From NCBI GenBank assembly GCA_039704465.1, contig JASFAU010000002.1:1178001-1242000 (forward strand): 64,000 nucleotides of DNA, written 5' to 3'. The DNA is from Plasmodiophora brassicae (lineage: Eukaryota; Endomyxa; Phytomyxea; Plasmodiophorida; Plasmodiophoridae). Made by a program: the position numbers and the translations under genes. The notes below the pieces were generated by a model that saw only the letters and a list, made by a program, of their open reading frames with translations, searched no databases and was not told where the DNA came from. How positions within the stretch are numbered: position 1 is the first letter of the stretch; each line of letters opens with the position of its first letter. Positions 20,399 through 31,139 of the stretch are shown piece after piece.

Positions 20399-20850
20399 TC
20401 AACAGCGCAATCTGGCACGGAACTCCGACCATATCATTGACTCCAGCACTGCCTCGTCGATGATGTGATCCGGTGGTATAAGCGGCATTTCCAATGGACA
20501 TCCACCAAAGTGGGTTTCATTGACTGCGAGGCCGACAACCTCGCACCTGTCGCATCGGATCTCACCGCCCCGAGCACGGTTGTATTCTCTTTGACGACGG
20601 ACGAGCTCGGCAACGTAGCTGTTGTACTTGCGAGACAATTCTGTATCATTGCACATCGGTATAGGTACCGGCGGCAGAAGACGAACGCCAGTATTCGCTG
20701 CATAAGAACCAACCGTATCAGTTGGGTACCGAAAAGGCAAATAATGGACAACTGACGATCGAAGTTGATGTGTCGCCACTCATACTGGTCATTGCGCACC
20801 TCGTCATTTGCTGCTGGTGACGCTTCGCCACTTTCTGATCCGACAGCCAT
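20399..20850 (-). CDS. orphan gene inside the inverted repeat
   Basis: Two exons (20850-20757 and 20697-20399, intron 59 nt) give 130 residues beginning MAVGSESGEASPAAND. The C-terminal part has two Cys pairs (IRCDRC and GGC plus a terminal Cys), charged helices such as ELVRRQREYNRARGG, and no recognised domain. It reads opposite to the left repeat arm and lies wholly between the arms, so it may be cargo of a mobile element or a gene trapped by an inverted duplication. The exon sum in frame and intron length support it; homology is unknown. Confidence 0.5.
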
Positions 20851-21176
20851 GATCAGCGACAGACACATTGTAGGCTCCAAGCAGTCTCCGTTATACCTCG
20901 GAGTTGAACGAGACTAGCATCTGTGTTCAGACAAAATGTCAACGAAGGATATCTAAACAGAATGGTTACGGAGACAGACCTTCACTTGGCTGCAACATCT
21001 TCGACAGAATGGACGCAGTCTTCTCATCGGTCGGGCCCGACAATCCACGATGCCGTTTCCTGTTAGTGTCTGCTTTCCTCTTTGCAGGAAAACGTATTTG
21101 CCGTTCAAAACCTGCACGAGAACCAACACGCTCCTTGTCAACACCGTTGAAGCACGGGGCGGCACGAAGACGATTG

Positions 21177-21505
21177 ATGATTCTTGTCGCGGACGTGGTT
21201 GCCAAGAGATGCCGAAGTCGCATAAGTCCTGCCGCAACCATTGAACGGGCAGACGACATGATGCTCGGCATGCGTCTTGGCATGCTTGTTAAGCGAGCTG
21301 CGACTCGAAAACAGGCGTTCACAGACGGAGCGCTGTAACCCTGACGCTTGGACGCCTCCCTCCGACATCGGAAATCACAAGACACGAGCCTCGACTTCTC
21401 CCAACTCGCCCTTCGGGGAACCCCCACTCGCGCACAGCAAGTTTTGCGCGCAACCCCGTCAAGCGCGGCCCGTGGAATGAGGGATTTTAATCGCACGCTT
21501 AACGT
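21177..21505 (-). repeat. right arm of the long inverted repeat, with a C2H2-finger ORF
   Basis: Minus-strand copy of the arm at 19830-20167. From an ATG at 21368 an intact short frame (MSEGGVQASGLQRSVCERLF) runs into SSRSSLNKHAKTH and CPFNGCGRTYATSASLGNH before a stop at 21138. The second finger is complete; the first has lost its leading Cys (RSVC here, CSVC in the other arm). Both arms are therefore damaged at different places. Confidence 0.8.
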
Positions 21506-21699
21506 CACCCCCAAAAGCGTTCCATACGCGGGCACGCCGCCCGTTTGCGTTCTTGCGGGGGCTACCGTGTTAGGTAGTCTGCATGACGGCAGCGTCGGTT
21601 GTGCGGCTGGCGTTGCCATTACGGGGTACGGCGTGCTGGTTGCCAGGTGTTGACGTGAACGGGCGCGGTGACGGACAATGCCCGCCGACAGGGTTCGCT

Positions 21700-24600
21700 G
21701 GAGGTGGTCATGACAGGTGCTCGCCCGGGGTCCCGGTTGTCGTATCATCGGTTACCGACGCGACCCTGTGCATGAAGTGCGCGCGTCGGTCGCTGGAATC
21801 GCCTGCAACGTCGTTTGCCCAGAAGAAGCGTCTCGTGTCGGACCTGAAGATCGTAGGGTTGCTGTACTCCAAGAGGCGAATGCGGTAACCGGGCCGTGAC
21901 GCAGGTCGCCAGCTCGACGGCAGCGTGTACTCGCCTGTGGACGGACGGGACAATGTGGGCGTCCATCCCCATGGTATTACATGGAGGTAACCACGACTTG
22001 TTGTGGACGCGTTTCGATGAATGCTTAGTTCTTCATGTCTCCCCAGTTGTTATTCGCTCGAAGGCTCCAATTGATGCACCCTTTGCCGAGGATATTCTCG
22101 ACCTCATCGAGGCGATACTCGTGTGCTGTCCTTGCGAGCCACAATTACTCAAGACACTCGAGGGACTTCTTGAGCAGCCCATTGGCTGCTTCGAAAGCGT
22201 GCCTCTAACGTCGTTCATCGAGTGCCTTGCACTGCGGGGCTTGATATTTATGTTTCGGCTGCTTGGTGGCTCGGCGGTTGCCCTTCCAATTAGCACCGAG
22301 CGCCGTCTCCAGCAAATTGTCTCAGCCTGTATCGACTGGCGGTTGCCCGTGGAGACACAAGCCGCATCGTGCACTCTTCTCAAAGGCATCCTGTCAGTCC
22401 AGAGTGCATCTCAGGGTCAAAGACCGGTTGCCTCTCTTGCTACCGACTCCAATTTCATTGAGGCGTTTGGCCGAGTTTCCCACAGCGCCACACGGCAACT
22501 GATCCTGGAATGTGTCGTGTCTCTTATCGACATAGCGGGGTCACTTCCAGATCAAGTCGTCATCGAGTATTGCAAGGCACTGGAGATAACGCTTTTAAGC
22601 GTTGACATAGCACAAACAGTTCGTTGACTCGTTCACAGGGGACAGAGCTATCAGGTCTAATTCGCCCTTCTGACCAGGAATACAGCGTGGTTGCCCTCGC
22701 CAACATCGTCGCGATGTCACCCCAGGCCTGCATTATTTCGACCAACGCATGCGAGTACCTGATACAGTGCTTGACTCGGGCACTGTCTCTGTCTTCCCAC
22801 GCCTGCGGAGCGATACTCGGATCCATTGTCCTCTTCTCGAACTTGCCGCATTTCTCGGCTAATGCCACTGCAGGTTTGGTGTGAAGGATTCCTTAGTAGC
22901 ACCAACTCTTACGGCCTTGTGTAGCCATAACTGCTCTTGCAGAGCAGCTAAGAAACTGGGTTCTCTGCGATGCTTTCGGCCTTGCTGAGCGGTGCATTCA
23001 AGTAACTGAGTACAGCGTTTCGTCTGAAACTATCCAACAGTGGTCTCACGTGCGCTGTAGGCCTTATCTGAAGTTGTCTGTAACTGCGATTCCCGAATCA
23101 TGACCTCGGTTCGAGGTGACGATGTATTTGATTCGATCATGAGATGCACCGATGCTGCCGTAAGTGCAACCGCTCTTCTCCCGTCAACCCGAGAATGGCT
23201 TCTGAAGATGCTTGCCCACATCCTTGATGGTTTGCTTCGCTGCATCGTAAATGGTTAACGATTAGCTAATCCTTTCGTAAGATTACTGCCCGTCCAGATC
23301 CGCTCAGGATTCGATCAACAGCATTCTCTTCACTGTCTGGAATGCGCTTATCGCCGAAGATGAAGCAAATGTGGCAGATATCCTTTCTCTGTGCTGCAAA
23401 CTCCTTCAAAACATGGTCGCGATGTGGCACGCGGACGGCTCTTTGCGTTTCGTCCTATCGTTCTGCGAAGAGCAACTTGTTCCTTTAATGGCACTGGTAA
23501 TGTGAAGCGTACCGAAAGCGAAAGTGGAATGACTGTGGACGTTTAGAGGCCATCCTGGGCAACCTTGGAGTTCTACGATTCTGCTTTCGCATTCCTGGTG
23601 TCGACCATGAACAGAGTTCCGCTGGAGACGGCACAGCTACTCGACAATTTAGAGATCGCAGGAATATTCGATATCGTGAACGAGCTCGTCGAGTTTGAAA
23701 CGGTTCAAACTGGCGTCCAGGTCCAGTGAGTGGTATTCAAGGTTTGTACGTGCAACTAACGTTTGCTGCTTTGCAGGAATTCGTAATATGGTCCCTCTGT
23801 TCATCGCCACCATTCAAGGACGATGATACCGCTCCGGATTCTTGGAAGTCACGATTCCCTACTCTGGCCTCTCGTACGGCTCATCTCCATGTGCTCGCCC
23901 CGACTGTCTGATCTAAGGCCAGAACTGTCGCATAGTTGGCATTTCGAGGATTTGCGGCGTTCTGCCAACGTGTTCGTCTCTGCCTGATGTTGTGCCATAT
24001 TGCACCATGCTAGTTCATAGGATGCGATCATTGACCGCGATGCCGGCTTCCACTCTTCAGACAGCCATTGCTGCGATATCGTCCATACTGGCGCGAATCG
24101 ACAGGCTATTTCAGCGTGAGCAGCCCGTTACTTCTTATGATGCCGCCCTCAACGTTGCTGTACGCTGTGTTCTCGGTGTTGCCCATCTTCAACGTGTCGC
24201 GGGAGATGACATCGTCTTCGCTACATCGAGCAGCGGTGGTCTGGTACTGCATTCACTAGGTAGGAGTAGGGCCTTTGCGTTTCAAACAACTGGCACGATT
24301 GCATCATGATTCTAGAGTGCATCGTTCTATATCTTATCAAGGCGGTCCCGTGCTTCGAGGAGCTGTCGATGTGTAGGATGGTGTGGTCCTGGTTGTGGTC
24401 GTCAAGCGTCCAGATGCGGCAATCGTTAATAGAGCTTACTGCCAACTGCCCTAGTGTAGAGTGCGATCGCCTGCTGTTTCTTGTCGTCGTCTCAGTTTCG
24501 CCTATGCTGTCTGTGGTTGAATGCCTGGCTCACTTCAGGAGCCATCCGTGCCTGCACTATCTTCTGCAACAAATCGTCTCACGAACCTGTGAGGTTACCA

Positions 24601-25635
24601 CCACCGATCACCTGATGTCACTGTTTGGTACGACCCTCGTCGTATGCGATTTCCTTTGTCTGATCGTTCGGCGCAGGCGCTGACCTTACGACGCACGACG
24701 TTGAAACGCTCCTGGTTCTGCAACGGCTTGGAGTTGTCAACAAGGCCTTCTTCGAGGATCACGTAATTGATTTAATTTCATTTTCGCGTGTGGGCGACCT
24801 CCAGTTCAGCAGCACCTGCGCCCTAGTTTGTTCGCTCGTTCCCGGGTCCCGCGGCATCGTCGATGATCGGCTTCAATCTCTCGTATGGGATTTGTTCCCA
24901 GCAACCCTTGCGGCCGACGACGCGGACAGTTTCTCCAATCTGCTGTACGTGAAGGCCGATCTGATTCGAATTGGATCAGGACAAGGTGATGCAGATTCTG
25001 AAACTGCACAGCTGCGAGAATGGGCAAGTGCATACCCACCTCTGCAGCCTGCCACGTTCGCCATTACAGCTGCCCGAATAAGCCATGGTTCTGTTGGAGT
25101 TCGCTCGCCGGCTGTTCAGCGGATGCTGCACGCCGCCGTTTCCAATGTCCTCGGGCCGCACGGCTGTCTCGATGCAGTGCTGCTCGTGGGTGCCGCTATT
25201 GTCAGGCTTGGTATGGTGCCTGGCATTATTCAACCTTGGGTAGAGACCGCATCGCAACATATGATGCTGTCGACGCTCGCTGGCCCCTGTCGCACAATGG
25301 TACCTCTTCCCCAGCTTGCCCTTCTTGCACTGTTCTGGCACTTTGAGATGCCACCCCCGCTCAGATCCGTCGTTAGCGACACGCTTCGGTCTGTCGAACC
25401 CGTCGCCGGTTCTTGTCCTCTACGGAAAGCGTTGACCGAGCGCATGTTGTCTTCTTCAACGGCCCCGGCTGAAGGTGGACATTCTTGCCAGGAATGCAAT
25501 TCTAGCAATCGGAGCGCATATGCACTAATCACTCGAATTTTCGCCGATCTGCCAGAGACACACGGTCCTGGCGCATGTATCCCTTCATCGCTAGACGCAC
25601 CGCTCTCATTGGCGGCCGGCACGATTGGCACTTGA
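21700..25635 (+). CDS. large helical-repeat-like protein, multi-exon, family not recognised
   Basis: A string of exons on the plus strand, split by introns of about 40-60 nt, can be followed from about 21717 to the stop at 25633. Early junctions that keep frame are 21859|21912 (EDR|QLDGS) and 21970|22027. The product is almost entirely amphipathic helix with hydrophobic runs such as FIECLALRGLIFMFRLLGG, QEYSVVALANIVAMSP and VLLVGAAIVRLGMVPGI, which suggests an armadillo/HEAT-like scaffold of more than 1,000 residues. No catalytic motif is seen. Codon third positions are less G/C-biased than in neighbouring genes. The exact start and several exons between 22.9 and 24.7 kb are unresolved. It converges with TIM21. 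Confidence 0.55.
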
Positions 25636-25722
25636 TCCCCCGGTGCTGTCGTCCCATTCGCAATACAGGTAGAAGAGCGTTCGAAAGCAATTATTTATGG
25701 CATCGGGAAGAGATCACTTCCG

Positions 25723-26529
25723 TCAAGGCGAAGCAGTGGCGGGAGCCGTCACGGTGGCAACGTCAGCGCTTCGATTATCAACGACGAATATGGGCTTGCG
25801 GCGCGGGCAACCAACGATGATGTAGTTGAAGTCGAGACCGCCGAACCAGCCCGACTGTTTCGCTTCCGCGTAGACGTTGCCCTCTGAGCGTGGACCGCTA
25901 ACATGGTATTGCACCTGACAAGCAAGCCGGTAAGTGACAGCACCTACAGCAGCACCAGCAAACGGCCTGCCTTGATATGCTTGACGCCATCGACCACTTC
26001 CTCTGTGTGGGCCAGCTGCGTGCGGCGACGGGCACCCTCGCCGAATGCGCGAAGTGGCTCGCCGAACACACGAATAATCTGCAGAGACGATAAGGACCCG
26101 CAATGCAGGTGTCGACTGAAGACGGCTTGCCTCTTTATCCGACCGCACCCGATCGAAGCTCTTGTCCCGAACTTTGTACGGGCTAGACGGGGCAAACAGA
26201 GCGTGTCCGATGGAGTATAGGATGGCACCGGTAAGAACAAGCGACCCGCCCACGAATACAAAGTTGACAGAGGTCTTCGCCGCTGTCCACGTTGTCAGGC
26301 ACGCTCACATGTGCCAGCGGGGCAAGTGCCGAGCCAGACCATCTTTGACGACCTGGATCTGATGCTGTCGCTGCTGCGCTTTTGTGAGCCCGGTGGACGG
26401 CTTCTCAGGCGCTGTTGCAACGTGCCGCCCGACGATACGGTACGGCACAGGCAGCATGGATGGCACGCGAAGTGCTAGCCGATGCCGAAGCATCCCACGC
26501 ATGCCAGTCGCCTGCAGGAGAGCTGCCAT
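25723..26529 (-). CDS. TIM21: mitochondrial inner-membrane import subunit Tim21
   Basis: Four exons (26529-26340, 26282-26131, 26078-25971, 25914-25723) give 213 residues. The N-terminus MAALLQATGMRGMLRHRLAL is a typical arginine-rich presequence. A membrane helix (residues 68-92, FVGGSLVLTGAILYSIG) is followed by the Tim21 domain: SSPYKVRDKSFDRVRSDKE, then IIRVFGEPLRAFGE, RRRTQLAHTEEVVDGVKHIK, VQYHVSGPRSEGNVYAE and PRRKPIFVVDNRS. Tim21 links the TOM exit to TIM23 and respiratory complexes in the inner membrane. Intron 1 is GT-AG; introns 2 and 3 are best read as GC-AG (AG|GCAAGC and AAG|GCAGGC), because these give the whole-codon sum and the family alignment. The real start is the ATG before the presequence. 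Confidence 0.9.
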
Positions 26530-26662
26530 ATTCGCGGACTGCGCGATTCGGCGCGGCACCCGAAAGCGCGCCTGCGAAGCCAGCCAGCCAGCCAGCCAGC
26601 GACGATTGCAGCGAACAGCGTCGTTCTGGTCACCGACGACCCTGCTCCAGCCCATCGCAACG

Positions 26663-27026
26663 ATGTTCGCGTGTGTTCTCCGGCTTCCGTGTACCTTTCA
26701 GTTTCGGCACCAACGATGAAAGTGGTGCGGCCGCGCGTTCGTGCAGGTGGGCACCGAGGCGTGGATGGCACCACGTCGTTCGACGTGCTCCAATCCACAG
26801 CCATGTCGTTGCCACCGAGTCGTCTTCCACGACCGCATCTGCTGTGACGCTTCTCTGGCGTTCTCGGATCTCTTACGGGGAGTTCGACCCCCTCGTACTA
26901 CCAAGTCATCACCTCCATGGCATGGACAAGCACAAGTTCCTCGTCGTTCGCAAATGCGACACGAACGCTCGATTGGTCGACGTAGTGCAACGCCAACAGG
27001 ATCGGACGAGGTCAATGTGGACATGA
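26663..27026 (+). CDS. possible small gene, structure uncertain
   Basis: Between TIM21 and the LINE fragment the plus strand is open in pieces. A possible model starts at 26663 (MFA), splices a 31-nt intron to FGTNDESGAAARS, then a 52-54-nt intron to HVVATESSSTTASAV, and ends ISYGEFDPLVLPSHH to VVQRQQDRTRSMWT at 27026. No domain is recognised, the first intron is unusually short, and the opposite strand is also open in part. Treat as a weak candidate. Confidence 0.25.
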
Positions 27027-27030
27027 TCGG

Positions 27031-27219
27031 CTACCCCGGAAGGATGCGGCTATCGTTGTCCTGTTCAAGAAGGGATCTCGTACAAGCTGCGACAATTACA
27101 GACGCATTTCTTTTCAGAGTCACGCTGGCGATAGCATCTCGACAAATCGGCTGCGCCACGTTGACAAGACGAGCGCGCAGCGACTCGTCGAAACATTGTC
27201 CGATTGGAAAGCACAATAG
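27031..27219 (+). mobile_element. fragment of a non-LTR (LINE) reverse transcriptase
   Basis: One frame reads LPRKDAAIVVLFKKGSRT, then SCDNYRRISFQSHAG and a degenerate TNRL before a stop at 27217. This is the conserved N-terminal RT block of LINE-type retrotransposons (usual form: K.A.IV.L.KKG.RT.C.NYRGIS...AGK....NRL). Only this block remains; the FADD catalytic motif, endonuclease and tail are absent. The fragment stops seven bases before the stop codon of CEP120, which lies on the other strand. Confidence 0.7.
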
Positions 27220-27226
27220 CATTAGG

Positions 27227-29895
27227 TCAACTTGCCCTGAGGTTGATATTTGCCATTCGCTGGTCGATACTTTGGATGAGAGCGTGCGTGGAGGTGTACA
27301 CCCCGGATCGTAGCAGCTCTTCCTTTTCAGCCCTCAACCGTTCGTATTCTTCGGACCTTACTGGGCTCTGTCTCAGAGGCGAAGTGGCCGACGGTGGCGA
27401 TGGTGACCGGTATTGCTTGTCATCAGCGAGCATGCGTCGGATATCGCACCTAATCGACTGCAGTTGCTGTCGCTCGGCTTCCATGTCGCGCTCCTGCTGC
27501 CTCGCCATCATCTGAACCTTCATCCGTTGAAGTTCAAGTCTCTCCTTCTCGAGCCGTTCCTGTTAGACAAATCAGTGCGGGAGTTCACCGAAACCTGTGC
27601 TAATTTACATTCTCGACGAGCTCCCCCGACTGCCGTAGACGGGCGAGTTCCTTCAGACAGGCAATCAGCTGGGACTGCTGTCGCTTTTCCTTCATCTTCA
27701 GTTGAGCAATTTCTTCCCGGGCCGCCTGGAGTTCCCGGCTAACGTCGTTCAGCTCGGTTTGCAATTTCCCAAGCGAAGACGTGGTCATCTTGCGCTTGAT
27801 CGCCAGTAAATGTTCGGTCTGCTCCATATAAAGAGCATCGATTTCAGCCAAACGATCTTGAAGGCTGCGCTTTTCCTTCTCCCGCAGAGCAATCTCTTGT
27901 TCCTATACAGCACATGTCACCTTAAGCAAACGGCCATCGCAACAGACACAGACATGCTGTCGTCGGATGCTGCGGATGAGTGCAGCGTCCTCCCTTGTTT
28001 GCAGATCATGCTCACGAGCAAGCGCTTCCTTTTGTTTCGCAAGGTCATCCTCCTGTTGGCGCAGCAAGCGCTCCTGGCAGCGCACATCGTACAAAGCCTG
28101 CATTCATCTAAGATTAGATGGAACCCTTTCGACAGAGACAGTGTTACTTGTTCAAGACGTTTCTCAAGATGTGCGACTTCTCTATGGCGCTGGGAGAGTG
28201 CAGTCTAGCAAGGTAGATCAGATAAATGCCCCACAATGTCAACCACGCAGGCAGACCTCTTTCTTCGTCACGTATTCGGTCCATTGCGTTTCCAGTTGCG
28301 ACTTGTGTTCCGTTTCCATCAACGTGAGCTTCGCCTTGAACGCTTCTTGCTCTCTCCGTTTCCAAGCCTCAAGCTCCCACGCCACATGGTACGCCTGACT
28401 TCCCCGATCCATTTCCGGATCGACGTCCATTTGCTGCTGCTCAACGGGAGCTATACAGGCTGGTCCAGGATCAGGGCCGAGATCTTCCAGGAAGACGATG
28501 AACCGAAGAGCCCCGACAAGCCGGATATCGTTTTCGGCGTCGCCCGAGAATATCGGAACGTAGCGATCCACTGCTCGGACGCTGCCTGGTCCCACGCGCT
28601 GTAGGTCTGCCGTCAGAAGCTGTGACATTTCGAAGGTTGCCAAGCCCAGAACCCTAGAAAACAGATTAACCATACATGCGCCGAAGCAGCAAGACTGGCG
28701 GCGAACATACGCGTCAGGGCCGCCTGCCGAAGGGTGCCCGACGATTTCAACGACAAATGGATCATCAGTTAACGTGCGTTCCAAAGCTTGTGCAAGCATG
28801 GAAAATTCGAACGCGCAGAATGAGTTGGGCAGCGGTGCCTCTCTGCCTGATTCCACCTGCATGGGCACCAATGCATATCAGTAACAAATGTTCGTATACC
28901 GAGGCAATCACGAGGACCTGAATAGGCGGATGAGTGGCAACCGGGGCGCTGCACCCGAATAATGGGTAGACGTAGCGTGCATAAACGTTGCCGGTCGTCT
29001 CCATGTCCTTGACTGAGCGAAGGTCAACACTGATCCGGAACTGGGTTGGTGCTGGGGCCGGTTTCGGAGCGACTACGGCCGGTGGTGGTGCAGACGCCTC
29101 AAGCGGTAACGCGTTCACTTGGGCGGATAGAGATTTCGTCAACTCAACTGGATGAGAATCGACGACAGCAGTCGGTGGCTCTTGTTCCTTCGTGATGTCG
29201 CGCTGCTCCACGTTACACGTCATGCCCTTGTCGCCGCTTTCGCTTTCGATTCCGTGACTCGTTTCGTGGACGGCATCCTCAACGCTTTCCTTCTCGAACT
29301 CTTCGTCGTCGTAAGATCCATCGGGTTTCTCGGCCTCGATGGGCTTCGTTGGTTGAACCGCTTTCGGCTGCTGTTCGGTCGATGTCCACGTTAGCCTGCA
29401 TGCGACGTTGATTTCAGGGGTCGCTCCTTGGCACTTTGCGTTCTGCAACTTGAACCTGTCATACATCAAGCACTTAGATGCGGGCAGCAAGGTTAGATTG
29501 GCGACGACGAACCATTGCCTGACTGTATCACGTCCAACGCTGCCGACAATCGTGCGCCCGTCGACAACGACGAACCCAACAGCAGCGCCAATGGCTGCGT
29601 TCCGGGTCTGGGCAGCGAGCAACATCAATTTCATCGGGCTACGCGACGCTTTGAAAGCGGCGAATTGGTCGGCAGACAGGGTCGCTTCGAGGACGCCAAA
29701 GTCCAGCTCGACCCGGGGAGCGCGCGAGGCCGGCGCCGGCAACCATCCCGTCGACGTATTGATCGGCCCAAGCGCGACCTGCACCTGGAACACGCATGGG
29801 CGCTTCACAATGACATCGCCCAGGGTCCGCGCCCGGATCCCGATTCGAACACGAACACAGTTGCCTTCGACGCTGCCTCGCCCCGAGGATGACAT
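27227..29895 (-). CDS. CEP120: centrosomal protein CEP120
   Basis: CEP120 controls centriole elongation and appendage assembly. The N-terminal exon (from 29895, MSSSGRGSVEG) holds a C2-like domain and the block FRISVDLRSVKDME followed by YVYPLFGCSAPVATHPP, which matches the family's second C2 region. After a GT-AG intron come NSFCAFEFSMLAQALE and FVVEIVGHPSAGG. Exons further on are long coiled coil (AWELEAWKRREQEAFKAK, SELNDVSRELQ-type heptads). The last exon ends YERLRAEKEELLRSGVYT and SIDQRMANI, the same C-terminal motif as human CEP120. Exons lie near 29895-28924, 28863-28260, 28120-27905, 27890-27610 and 27560-27227; internal boundaries are approximate. The presence of this gene implies centrioles and a flagellate stage. 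The long first-exon linker is acidic and low-complexity. Confidence 0.85.
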
Positions 29896-30097
29896 TGCAA
29901 AAGACACCCCCCGCCGCTGTACCTATTTATAGCTGTCGGCCCACTACCGGTACATCAGGTGCGGCAGCGCGCGGCGCCGCGCCGCGCAACCATGCGGTGT
30001 CCGAGAGGCGGCGGCCACTCGACGCGCAGATTTGACGGATCGCCGCGCCACTCCAACACCCGCGTCATCGTGGCATTGAGAGCATAGCGGCGACGAC

Positions 30098-31089
30098 ATG
30101 TGCTTCGGGCCGTTGCAGTCGTTCGGGTTCGCTGCCGGCGGGTTAGGCATCTCGGCGTGGTTGTACTCCAAGCGGCAAAAGGAACTGGCCTATGGGTGGG
30201 TGCGCCCGCCGCCGCCGGTGTGTCAATACGCACCCGTCTGATTTAATCGTGCCTGGCCAGAGTGTTCTTCTTCTTCTTGATGGAACTGCTGCAGTCGGTT
30301 CAGTACCTGTTCATTGACCAATGCGACAACATGGTCAACAAGGTCCTCACGATTGCCGGGTTCGCCCACATTTGCCTGCAACCGTACTTCACCCAGGTCC
30401 TGAACGCGGCCGTCATGCGGAATCCAACGTTTGTTGCCGGCGCATGCTACAATGCCCTACTCTGTTAACACGCGTCTTGATCAGGCGTCGATCCCAGTTC
30501 GTAGTCATCAAGCGCCTCTGTTTGCTTGGCGGGTTTCTGCTCTTCTGCCGGTTCCCGATGAGTCCATGGGCGCACGACACGGGCATCTTCGACGAGACCT
30601 GCAAAGGTGGCGGGACGTTCGAATGGCTTCGCGCTTCACCCTCGCAGGGCGTCTGCACCTATTCCGGAAAGTACCACCTCGGTATGATTCAATTCGCAGT
30701 CGTCTCTATCACCGCTAATGGCTGTGCTGTCTTCCAGCGTGGTCGGTTCCGATGTACGAGCCAACGTACTTGTCGCAGGGCACCGGAATTCACTCATTCC
30801 TGATGTTCGCCCCGTTCTTCGTGACTAAACCGTTCAACATGTTCGTCCGCCTTGGTCATCGCTAGACACCTACATAACTCGTTCGTGGTGTAGGATCCAT
30901 GGTCTGTTTCTTTTCATTACCGGCCCGCTCCTGTCCTTCTACATCACGTCGAATTTGCAGGAGCAGGCGTCCATCTGGTGCTTCATGTCGATTGCACAGA
31001 TTATCTTCATGCTGGTCTTGATTGGCCCAGCGGCGCTGGCCAAGGGACCTGTCGAGCACGGGAAACGTACGGCGATTAAGGAAGCCTGA
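30098..31089 (+). CDS. multi-pass membrane protein of the DUF5765 type
   Basis: Five exons (30098-30195, 30261-30432, 30498-30681, 30738-30840, 30894-31089) give 250 residues. The start MCFGPLQSFGFAAGG, then FFFFLMELLQSVQYLFIDQCD, HICLQPYFTQVLN, VVIKRLCLLGGFLL, the block AWSVPMYEPTYLSQGTG and HGLFLFITGPLLSFY plus SNLQEQASIWCFMSIAQI match my memory of the DUF5765 family, found in diverse protists and in giant viruses. About seven hydrophobic helices are visible. The function is unknown in any organism I can name. All introns are GT-AG, 56-65 nt. The N-terminal Met-Cys is typical, supporting the start. Confidence 0.75.
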
Positions 31090-31139
31090 TCTACTGTTCG
31101 TTCGGCACTTTCGTCGTAAATCCCTTATTGTTTTACTGC

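Noticed and set aside
21880..21899. 20-nt intron in the large helical gene
   Set aside because: A normal 52-nt intron with a donor upstream (21860-21911) joins the exons in frame, so the tiny one is not needed.
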